From NCBI GenBank assembly GCA_021815805.1, contig JAKAZQ010000025.1, positions 1-48,364 of the forward strand: 48,364 bases of DNA, in the 5' to 3' direction. The translations under genes were made by a program, and so were the position numbers. Shown piece by piece: positions 42,901 to 48,364 of this stretch. The stretch's first letter is position 1. Every line of letters begins with the position of its first letter. The stretch is from Pseudomonadota bacterium. Its GTDB lineage: Bacteria; Pseudomonadota; Gammaproteobacteria; Burkholderiales; Burkholderiaceae_C. The notes beneath the pieces are model-generated. The model searched no databases and had not been told where the DNA came from. It saw nothing but the letters and a program-made list of their open reading frames with translations.

Positions 42901-43297
42901 CAAGGTCACCGGCCTGGCCGACAGCCGGCACGTGCTCACCGTCAACGGTCACGCACTGCCGCTGCAACCCACCGCGCGATCCGGGGAATTCGTGGGCGGC
43001 GTGCGGTATCGCGCGTGGCTGCCCGCGTCGGCGCTGCACCCGAGCATCGGCGTGCACGCTCCGCTGACTTTCGACGTCGTCGACAACTGGCTGCAGCGCT
43101 CGCTGGGGGGCTGTCAGTATTTCGTCGCGCACCCGGGCGGGCGTAACTACGCGACCTTCCCGGTGAATGCCTACGAGGCGGAGAGCCGGCGCCTGGCGCG
43201 GTTCTTCCGCATGGGGCACACGCCCGGGCGCATGCGGGTCGCGCCGGTGCAACCGAGCCTGGAGTTCCCGTTCACCCTGGACCTGCGTCGCGCCTGA
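39929..43297 (+). CDS. Transglutaminase-like domain fused to DUF2126
   Basis: A 1122-residue cytoplasmic protein. Residues 1-290 are a bacterial transglutaminase-like cysteine peptidase domain with N-terminal region (MSIHVALHHVTRYRFDRAVN). Its catalytic Cys180 is in RSGSCRDS, His229 in DLHAWCEV and Asp245 in GLDPTSG. From about residue 300 to the end is DUF2126, with LTQGGEPTFVAIVDRDAPEW, FMLDGRHTGTGGGNHVVLG and NLLQVTPDPGVIEVNIHP; this part has features of a GCS2/ATP-dependent ligase-like domain according to published family analysis. An Ala/Pro-rich linker lies near residues 575-625. The length is usual for the family. Predicted role: cleaving or forming isopeptide-like bonds in an unknown product. 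Confidence 0.9.
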   Translation: MSIHVALHHVTRYRFDRAVNLAPHVIRLRPAPHARTPILSYSQRIEPAGHFINWQQDPFANYLARVTFPEPSTALEITVDMVAEMSVYNPFDFFLEPAAERFGFRYDAQLEADLAPYLACAPLTPRLRELVDSIERRPRPMVDFLVDLNQRLQRDIAYVIRMEPGVQTPEQTLTLRSGSCRDSGWLLVELLRHLGLAARFVSGYLIQLVPDVKALDGPVGADRDFTDLHAWCEVYLPGAGWIGLDPTSGLLAGEGHIPLACTPQPASAAPVEGLLDDCEVAFEHSMEVTRLLQSPRVTKPYTEAQWQGVLELGAQVDRRLHDGDVRLTQGGEPTFVAIVDRDAPEWNTDALGPTKRGYAGELLQRLARRYGPGGFLHYGQGKWYPGEQLPRWALSAVWRRDGQPCWHDPSLFADERAPGSCDTAQARLFMLGLVDALAVEPAHVCEGYEDTWYYLWRERRLPVNVDPFDSRLDDELERQRLRRVFERGLRSPVGYALPLRRDAGEPVLRGSRWVSGPWFFRDERMYLVPGDSAMGWRLPLDSLPWTQESERAIDLPPDPFAPRTPLAAAARLRAQYATSAASAGPGAAATPTQPAARGAEVAPDAPGVPARGRSAAGVVRTALCVEARGGVLYVFMPPLASADDYLDLLAAVESTAQRLRQRLVLEGYPPPRDPRLNLLQVTPDPGVIEVNIHPAHDWHELVDHTEFLYQAAFETRLGAEKFMLDGRHTGTGGGNHVVLGAATPADSPFLRRPDLLASLLAYWHNHPSLSYLFSGLFIGPSSQAPRVDEARNDQLRELEIALGELRAAVRREGSQVAPWLVDRSLRNILVDVTGNTHRAEFCIDKLYSPDSSTGRLGLLELRAFEMPPHARMSVVQQLLLRALVARFWEQPYHAPLQRWGTALHDRFLLPSFLRMDFDDVLLELGEAGFAFDATWFAPHFEFRFPQLGEFTAAGMRVELRMALEPWHVMGEEVASGGNVRYVDSSLERIEVKVTGLADSRHVLTVNGHALPLQPTARSGEFVGGVRYRAWLPASALHPSIGVHAPLTFDVVDNWLQRSLGGCQYFVAHPGGRNYATFPVNAYEAESRRLARFFRMGHTPGRMRVAPVQPSLEFPFTLDLRRA

Positions 43298-43318
43298 CAC
43301 GGCGTGTCACAATCGCGC

Positions 43319-45871
43319 ATGGCCAGCCTTTTCCCCTCGGCAGCGGGCGACACCCACGGCGCGCTGGCGCGCGACCTGGCGGCGCCGGCACGCGCCGGGC
43401 ACTGGGACGAACTGCGCGGCCGCGTCTCCGACGGCCAGCCGGGCGCGCGCCTGGCGCCATACTGGGAGCGCTTCTTCGACCTGCTCGGCGCCGACGGCTT
43501 CGACGGCCTCGAGCGCCGGCAGCGCACGCTGCAGCAGCAGATCCTCGACGACGGCGTCACCTACAACGTGCACGACGACACCGGGCAGGCCAGCCGCAGC
43601 TGGGCGCTGGACCTGTTTCCGCTGATCGTCGACGGGCAGTCCTGGTCGCGCATCGCCTCCGGGGTGGCGCAGCGCGCGGCGCTGCTCAACGCGGTGCTCG
43701 AGGACGTGTACTGCGGCTCCCACCGCGTGTTGCGCGACGGGCTGCTGCCGGCGCAGCTCGTGCAGGGCCATCCTGGCTACCTGCGCCCGCTGCTCGGCCA
43801 CCGGCCGGCCGGCAATGTGTGGCTGAACATCGCCGCGTTCGACCTGGCGCGCGGCCCGGATGGCGACTGGCGCGTCGTCAACCAGCGCGTGCAGGCACCT
43901 TCCGGGCTGGGCTATCTGCTGGAGAACCGCCTGCTGATCTCGCGCCTGTTCCCGCAGGCCTTCGCCGCGCTGCGCGTGCAGCGCCTCGCCGCGAGCTACC
44001 GCCAGCTGATGGACACCGTGCAGGCGCTATCGCCCGGTGGGGCCGATGCGCGCATCGTGCTGCTCACCCCCGGGCCCTACAGCGAAACGTATTTCGAGCA
44101 GGTGTACCTGGCGCGCTACCTTGGGATCACGCTGGCCGAGGGCAGCGACCTGACCGTGCGCGAGGACCGCCTGTTCCTGAAGACCGTGCGCGGCCTGGAG
44201 CCGGTGCACGCGGTGCTTAGGCGCTTGGACGACGGTTTCTGCGATCCCCTCGAGCTGCGCCCGGACTCCATGCTCGGGGTTCCGGGGCTGCTGCAGGCCG
44301 TGCGTGCCGGCAACGTGCTGTTGGCCAATGCGCTGGGCGCGGGCTTCCTGGAGTCTCCCGCGGTGCAGGGTTTCCTGCCCAAACTGTGCGAGGCCTTGCG
44401 GGGGGAACCCCTGCAGATGCCCTCGCTGCCCACGTGGTGGTGCGGCGAGCCGGGAGTGTGCGAGGCCCCGCTGCAGCGCCTGCAGGAATGGGTGGTCAAG
44501 CCGGTGGATGCCGATTGCGGCTTCGATGCCACTGTGATGGCCGGGCTAGGCGCTGCGGAGCTCGGCACCTGGCGCGAGCGCGTGCGCCACAGGCTGGAAC
44601 AGGTCACGCTCCAGCGCTACCTGCCGCTGCCGCAGGTTCCGGTGTGGCAAGAGGGTCGCATGCATGCGCGTGCCGCGATGCTGCGCGTGTTCGCGCTGGC
44701 CGACGGCGACGGCCGCTGGCGGGTGCTGCCCGGCGGGTTGGTGCGCACGGCTTCGCGAAGCGCGAACACGGTGTCGATGCGCTACGGCGGCAGCAGCCAG
44801 GATGCCTGGGTGATCACCGGCGATGCTGTCGATCGCTCCACCCTGCTGCCGGCTCCGATGCGCCCGCAGGACCTGCTCGAGCGTCACCGCGTGGTGACCA
44901 GCCGGGCCGCGGAGAACCTGTTCTGGCTCGGGCGCTACTGCGAGCGCGCCGAGTACGCCACCCAGCTGGCGCGCCTGACCTTGCGCGCGGTCACCGACGA
45001 CGACCTGGTCGGCGGGTACGCCGGCATGCTCGACGCCTGGTGCCGCAATGCCGGCCTGGTGCTGGCAGACGCTCCGCCGCTGGCCGACGATGCGGGGGAG
45101 TTCGTGCGCCGGATCGTGGACGGCCTGGGCGGCGACACCTCGCCGTTCGGCCTGCCCCACAACCTGCGGGCCATGGGCCGCGCCGCCGCGCAGGTGCGCG
45201 AGCGTCTGGGCAGCGATCACCGGCAATGGATCGCCTCGGCCACCGCGCTGCGTCTGGCACCGGTCGCGGGTGGCCGCGGCGCGCCCGGGGTCGGCGAGGC
45301 GCTGCGCGGCCTGGAGCGTCTGGCCGAGGTGCTGGGCGCGATGACCGGCGCGCAGACCGACCGCATGACCCGCGACGACGGCTGGCGCCTGCTTAGCATC
45401 GGGCGGCACATCGAACGCCTCGGGCTGTTCGGGCAATCGCTCGGCATCGCCTTCGAGACCGGCGCGGTGCATGCCGAGAACGCCTTCAACCAGGTGCTTG
45501 AGCTGTTCGACAGCACCATCACCTACCGCGCGCTCTACCAGAAGCGCCTGGAGGTTCCGCCGCTGCTCGACCTGCTGATGCTTGACCGCGAGAACCCGCG
45601 CAGCCTGGGTTGGGTGACGCAGACGCTGCGCGCGCGCCTGGCCAGGCTGCCGGGGCAGCCCGCCGACATCGAACAGCTCGTCGCGCTGGCTCCCGACCCC
45701 GAGGCATGGCAGCTCGCCGAGCTGTGCCTGTGCGGCGCCGACCGTCGCCACGCCTGGCTGGAGCGCTCGCTCGAGCAGGCGGTGCAGGCCGCCTGGCGCC
45801 TGGCCGACGAGATCAGCCGGCGCTATTTTGCGCATGCCGGCGCGCCCGATCGCTCGCTGGGTGGGTACTGA
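43319..45871 (+). CDS. Circularly permuted ATP-grasp - alpha-E fusion protein
   Basis: An 850-residue fusion. Residues about 1-485 are a circularly permuted ATP-grasp domain (LQQQILDDGVTYNVHDDTGQ, LLTPGPYSETYFEQVYLARY, YGGSSQDAWVITGD). Residues about 525-850 are an alpha-E domain (AENLFWLGRYCERAEYATQL, LSIGRHIERLGLFGQSLGI). It duplicates in one chain the pair encoded separately at 37438 and 38901, but with low similarity, so the two ligase systems probably have different substrates or act in sequence. The ATG at 43319 is preferred to a GTG at 43304. It begins 21 nt after the preceding gene and is followed 11 nt later by the last operon gene. Confidence 0.9.
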   Translation: MASLFPSAAGDTHGALARDLAAPARAGHWDELRGRVSDGQPGARLAPYWERFFDLLGADGFDGLERRQRTLQQQILDDGVTYNVHDDTGQASRSWALDLFPLIVDGQSWSRIASGVAQRAALLNAVLEDVYCGSHRVLRDGLLPAQLVQGHPGYLRPLLGHRPAGNVWLNIAAFDLARGPDGDWRVVNQRVQAPSGLGYLLENRLLISRLFPQAFAALRVQRLAASYRQLMDTVQALSPGGADARIVLLTPGPYSETYFEQVYLARYLGITLAEGSDLTVREDRLFLKTVRGLEPVHAVLRRLDDGFCDPLELRPDSMLGVPGLLQAVRAGNVLLANALGAGFLESPAVQGFLPKLCEALRGEPLQMPSLPTWWCGEPGVCEAPLQRLQEWVVKPVDADCGFDATVMAGLGAAELGTWRERVRHRLEQVTLQRYLPLPQVPVWQEGRMHARAAMLRVFALADGDGRWRVLPGGLVRTASRSANTVSMRYGGSSQDAWVITGDAVDRSTLLPAPMRPQDLLERHRVVTSRAAENLFWLGRYCERAEYATQLARLTLRAVTDDDLVGGYAGMLDAWCRNAGLVLADAPPLADDAGEFVRRIVDGLGGDTSPFGLPHNLRAMGRAAAQVRERLGSDHRQWIASATALRLAPVAGGRGAPGVGEALRGLERLAEVLGAMTGAQTDRMTRDDGWRLLSIGRHIERLGLFGQSLGIAFETGAVHAENAFNQVLELFDSTITYRALYQKRLEVPPLLDLLMLDRENPRSLGWVTQTLRARLARLPGQPADIEQLVALAPDPEAWQLAELCLCGADRRHAWLERSLEQAVQAAWRLADEISRRYFAHAGAPDRSLGGY

Positions 45872-45882
45872 GCCGCGCCGCC

Positions 45883-46794
45883 ATGGACCCCAGCGTGCAT
45901 GCCCAGGCCGCCGGCGTGCTGTACCGCGTCGAGCACCTCACGCGCTATGTCTACGCGGCGCCGGTGGAGCTGGCGCACCACCTGGCGCAGCTGCGCCCGC
46001 TGAGCCTCGAGCCGCTGCAGCAGTGCGAGCAGCATCGCTGCGACATCGAGCCTGCGCCCGGGCATCGCAGCAGCAGCACTGACGTGTTTGGCAACCAGCG
46101 CCTGTTCTTCGCCTGCTACGCGCCGCACGACACGCTGAGCGTGCGCGCGGTCAGCCTGGTGCGCGTGCACGCGCCGCCGCCCCGGTGGGAGCACAGCCCG
46201 GCGTGGGAGAGCGTGCGCGAGCGGCTGCAGTATCGACCCGGGCAGGCCTACGAGCCGGCCTCGGAGTTCACCTTCGGCAGCCATTTCGCGCCGCGTTTCG
46301 AGGATGCCGCGAGCTACGCCGGCGCCGATTTCACGCCCGGGCGCTCGCTGCTCGACGCCGCGCACGCGCTGATGCACCGCCTGCACGCCGAGTTCACCTA
46401 CGACCCCGCGAGCACCGAAGTGCACACCCGCGCCCCGCAGGCCCTGCAGCTTCGGCACGGCGTGTGCCAGGACTACGCGCATGTGATGATCTCGGCGCTG
46501 CGCAGCCTGGGGCTTGCGGCCCGTTACGTCAGTGGCTACCTGCGCTCGTGTCCGCGTCCGGGCGAGGAACGGCTGGTGGGTGCCGACGCCTCGCACGCGT
46601 GGGTGGCGGTCTGGTGCCTGGAGCACGGCTGGGTCGAGTTCGACCCCACCAACGACCGACTCCCCGCGGCCGACTACGTGCGCGTGGCCGTGGGGCGCGA
46701 CTTCGCCGACGTCTCCCCCTTGCGCGGGGTGATCCGGGGCGGCGGCGAGCACGAGCTCCAGGTGGCGGTGAACGTCAGCCCGGCGCAGATCTGA
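45883..46794 (+). CDS. Transglutaminase-like cysteine peptidase
   Basis: A 303-residue protein with an N-terminal beta domain (VLYRVEHLTRYVYAAPVELA) and a transglutaminase-like core. The catalytic triad is Cys195 (HGVCQDYAH), His238 (DASHAWVAVW) and Asp254 (FDPTNDRL). Members of this family are predicted proteases or peptidyl-bond-forming enzymes. It ends the operon of ATP-grasp, alpha-E, transglutaminase-DUF2126 and the fusion protein, and gives the operon a second, smaller transglutaminase-like enzyme. There is no signal peptide, so it acts in the cytoplasm. Confidence 0.9.
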   Translation: MDPSVHAQAAGVLYRVEHLTRYVYAAPVELAHHLAQLRPLSLEPLQQCEQHRCDIEPAPGHRSSSTDVFGNQRLFFACYAPHDTLSVRAVSLVRVHAPPPRWEHSPAWESVRERLQYRPGQAYEPASEFTFGSHFAPRFEDAASYAGADFTPGRSLLDAAHALMHRLHAEFTYDPASTEVHTRAPQALQLRHGVCQDYAHVMISALRSLGLAARYVSGYLRSCPRPGEERLVGADASHAWVAVWCLEHGWVEFDPTNDRLPAADYVRVAVGRDFADVSPLRGVIRGGGEHELQVAVNVSPAQI

Positions 46795-46856
46795 CACGCT
46801 GGGCCGCCCGCGTGCGGCCCGTGCGATACGATCCTCGCAGCCGCAAAGGGGGTAGC

Positions 46857-47137
46857 ATGGTCCGCAACATCGTGCTGATGGTCGCGGGGCTCGGCCTCGT
46901 GCTGACGCTGCTGACCGGGGGGCCGGGCGTGCTGATCGGGCTCGCCGTGCTGGGCGTGGGCCTCGCGGGGGCGCTTGCGCCGGCGTAATCGGTCGCATCG
47001 TCGTCGACGTCGGCCGGGATCCGACGTCGCACAACCTGGGGTCCTTCGAGCTCCTGCTGGTCGCGCTGCTGAGCGCGGCCGTCGTCGGCGGGCTGGCCCT
47101 GCTGCGCAGGATGGCCGGCGCGGGGTCCTCGTTCTGA
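46857..47137 (+). pseudogene. Small two-helix membrane protein, reading frame broken by apparent frameshift
   Basis: From the ATG at 46857 (preceded by AAAGGGGGT) a 43-residue hydrophobic protein is read that stops at 46988 (MVRNIVLMVAGLGLVLTLL at its start). In the -1 frame, without any ATG of its own, the sequence continues as a second conserved-looking segment: VIGRIVVDVGRDPTSHNLG, a hydrophobic stretch FELLLVALLSAAVVGGLALL and a stop at 47135-47137. One extra G in the five-G run at 46967-46971 would join the two into a single protein of about 92 residues with two membrane helices around a polar loop. Either a real mutation, a sequencing error or a frameshift; no family name can be given. 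Confidence 0.5.
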
Positions 47138-47316
47138 GTCCTCGCCCAAGGGCGTGCCTGTCACGCATGCGGGCGCAGCGCCATGTCCACGCACATCCTT
47201 GGCGCACGGTTCCCCGGCGTGGGGCTTCCCGCGCAGACAGGAGGGCACGCCAAGGGTCGGGCCCGCACCCCGCAGGCTCGCGCCGTAGCCGGCCGGTCCG
47301 GCCAGCCGCGATAGCT

Positions 47317-47331
47317 TGGTCCGCGGTTTGC
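47317..47331 (+). promoter_or_regulatory. Sigma-54-like -24/-12 promoter for cynS
   Basis: TGGTCCGCGGTTTGCTT, with GG at 47318-47319 and GC at 47330-47331, 10 nt apart. It keeps TGG, the CG at positions 6-7 and a perfect TTGCTT. The predicted start is near 47343, about 81 nt before the cynS ATG. The stretch 47138-47423 otherwise holds no gene. Confidence 0.5.
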
Positions 47332-47423
47332 TTGCCCGTGTGGGAAGCCGGACCGCGCGGGCGGCACCTGATGTCGCACCGCACGGTCGGCACCGTACTT
47401 TGCAACCAGAAGGAGTGCCCGAG

Positions 47424-47867
47424 ATGCACCGCAATGACGTGACCGAGATGATCGTGGGGGCGAAGATCCGCAAGGGTCTTCGCTGGGAACAGGTGGCCGA
47501 GCGCGTGGGCGCGTCCAAGGAATGGGTCACCGCGGGCTGCCTCGGGCAGATGACCTTCACCGCCGCGCAGGCCCGGGTGCTTGGGGACCTGTTCGAACTG
47601 CCGGACGAAGCCGTGGCGCTGCTGCAGGTCGTGCCGTACAAGGGCTCGCTGCCCACAGCGGCGCCGACCGATCCGCTGATCTACCGGTTCTACGAACTCG
47701 TCTCGGTGTACGGCACGACCCTGAAGGAGCTGATCCACGAGGAGTTCGGCGACGGCATCATGTCGGCGATCGACTTCCGCATGGACCTGCAACGCCAGGG
47801 GGACCTGGCGGGCGACCGCGTGCAGATCCTCATGTCGGGCAAGTTCCTGCCGTACAAGACCTACTGA
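47424..47867 (+). CDS. cynS: Cyanate hydratase (cyanase)
   Basis: A 147-residue enzyme converting cyanate and bicarbonate to ammonia and carbon dioxide. It has the N-terminal helical DNA-binding-like domain (KGLRWEQVAERVGASKEWV) and the conserved catalytic domain. Arg88, Glu91 and Ser114 occupy the positions of the E. coli catalytic Arg96, Glu99 and Ser122 in YRFYELVSVYGTTLKELI and GDGIMSAIDF. AGAAGGAG lies 9 nt before the ATG at 47424. It stands alone without cynT, cynX or a cyanate transporter in the window. A nitrogen-regulated promoter is suggested by the -24/-12 pattern upstream. Confidence 0.95.
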   Translation: MHRNDVTEMIVGAKIRKGLRWEQVAERVGASKEWVTAGCLGQMTFTAAQARVLGDLFELPDEAVALLQVVPYKGSLPTAAPTDPLIYRFYELVSVYGTTLKELIHEEFGDGIMSAIDFRMDLQRQGDLAGDRVQILMSGKFLPYKTY

Positions 47868-48069
47868 GCCGGCGCGCTGCGCGGGCGGGCGTCGACCCGC
47901 GGGATGAAGTCGTCTACAGTCGCGGCAGGGGCTGCCCGCTCGGGCGACCCGGTTCCTTCGTCTGCCGGGAGGCGTCTTCGCAGGCCGGGTTACGCATGCC
48001 CCGCAAATTCCTCGAGGCCGCACTTCTCGCGGCCGGCTTGCTGTGTTGACGCCTTCGCCGATTTGAGTC

Positions 48070-48243
48070 ATGCGCCGGGTCTGCCGTGACGACGTCATTG
48101 TTCAGGACGGACTCAATACCGAGGTCGTGCTGGAACTCGCAGCCGGCGCCGAATTCGTCGTGATCATCACCAGCGGCAGTGAGGCGGCGCTTGCCTTCAG
48201 GCCCGGCGACGCGGCATGCGCCCTCATCAAGGCGAGCCATGTG
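48070..48243 (+). pseudogene. Truncated molybdate-binding (Mop/TOBE) domain
   Basis: From 48070 the reading MRRVCRDDVIVQDGLNTEVV continues through ELAAGAEFVVIITSGSEAAL to CALIKASHV, the pattern of a molybdate-binding TOBE/Mop domain as in ModE, ModC or Mop. After KASHV, where the domain would finish with a final strand, the sequence changes to what looks like an insertion-element end. It is therefore interpreted as a truncated copy. It could have supplied molybdate homeostasis for the molybdenum enzyme XdhABC, but that is inference. The 202 nt between cynS and 48070 hold no clear gene. Confidence 0.5.
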
Positions 48244-48293
48244 TGTTGGCGCCGATGCAATTCTGACCACCCGCGCCGATCCAATTTTGACCA
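48243..48293. mobile_element. Probable insertion-sequence end with tandem repeats (IS21-like)
   Basis: Two 21-bp direct repeats at 48249-48269 and 48273-48293 differ at only two positions. Both contain GCGCCGAT and end in TGACCA. Multiple TTTTGACC-type terminal repeats are a feature of IS21-family ends. The segment begins with TGTTGGCG, exactly where the TOBE reading frame loses its pattern. No transposase is visible before the window ends. Confidence 0.4.
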
Positions 48294-48302
48294 GGGAAGG
48301 AA

Positions 48303-48321
48303 GGCCGGCCTGAGGCCGGCC
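48303..48321. repeat. Perfect 8-bp inverted repeat
   Basis: GGCCGGCCTGAGGCCGGCC forms a perfect 8-bp stem with a 3-nt loop. It follows the tandem repeats at 48249-48293. No T-tract follows, so it may be part of an insertion-element end rather than a terminator. Confidence 0.6.
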
Positions 48322-48364
48322 AGTTGTGGATAAGTGTACGGTCTACGGCATGGCGTCCTCGGTT

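Noticed and set aside
40808-43300. An 830-codon open frame antisense to the transglutaminase-DUF2126 gene
   Set aside because: Its translation has no family pattern and is rich in Arg, Ala, His and Gln, as expected for the complementary strand of GC-rich codons. The sense gene shows clear catalytic motifs.
47150-47255. Distant inverted copies of GGCGTGCC/GGCACGCC between the small membrane protein and cynS
   Set aside because: Arms of only 8 bp about 90 nt apart in GC-rich DNA are expected by chance, and no further pairing supports a structured RNA.
47389-47403. A second GG...TTTGC pattern just before cynS
   Set aside because: The GG and GC are separated by 11 nt instead of 10, whereas the site at 47317-47331 has exact spacing.

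Overview
The window is a high-GC (about two-thirds G+C by eye), densely coded segment that looks like a betaproteobacterial chromosome, most likely order Burkholderiales. The pointers are the XdhABC/PuuD/PuuE/GuaD purine set, an intracellular PHB depolymerase, a circularly permuted ATP-grasp operon and cyanase, all common together in that group. No rRNA, tRNA or CRISPR array was seen. The unifying theme is scavenging of nitrogen from purines, related N-heterocycles, ureido/amide compounds and cyanate.

Layout. 1-6863: a nucleoside/BMP-type ABC importer (partial permease plus ATPase, minus strand), divergent from an amide-hydrolase operon on the plus strand (AtzG/HpxX-like, AtzE/HpxY-like, HpxZ-like, a GntR regulator, and allophanate hydrolase AtzF). 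6989-13505: a Tsx-like outer-membrane channel, permease and NMT1/THI5-type binding protein (minus), divergent from a Rieske oxygenase, the matching ABC ATPase and a chlorohydrolase-type amidohydrolase (plus). 13615-20304: a minus-strand operon of a complete BMP-type nucleobase/nucleoside ABC importer followed by two deaminases. 20520-27217: urate-to-allantoate genes: puuD and uraH (minus), divergent from a GntR regulator, puuE, a UraD-allantoate amidohydrolase fusion and an M20 hydrolase (plus). 27298-34471: guaD and a LysR regulator (minus), divergent from xdhABC (plus). Together these genes give a readable route from guanine to xanthine (GuaD), urate (XdhABC), 5-hydroxyisourate (PuuD), OHCU (UraH), allantoin (UraD domain), allantoate (PuuE) and ureidoglycolate (allantoate amidohydrolase domain). 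AtzE/HpxZ and AtzF are candidates for the terminal C-N bonds.

34513-34975 is a decayed 3' end of a group II intron. 35086-37056 holds a glutathione S-transferase-like gene and phaZ. 37438-46794 is a five-gene operon of circularly permuted ATP-grasp, alpha-E and transglutaminase-like proteins, a family predicted to make or modify peptide-like products but with no established function. A small two-helix membrane protein (apparently frameshifted), cynS, a truncated molybdate-binding TOBE domain and a probable IS end finish the window.

The most striking non-coding signal is regulatory. Six sites match the sigma-54 -24/-12 promoter pattern with exact GG-N10-GC spacing. Four lie in the two divergent regions at 2018-2354 and 9769-10105, one precedes the ATP-grasp operon beside an NtrC-like palindrome, and one precedes cynS. 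A palindromic TGTATRCA box occurs six times, only in promoter regions as far as I could read, and covers the predicted start site at three promoters. It is a candidate operator for one or both of the two FCD-type GntR regulators encoded here. The picture is a nitrogen-limitation regulon with substrate-specific repression, and it ties the uncharacterised ATP-grasp operon to nitrogen status. All functions are inferred from sequence; no search or alignment was run.
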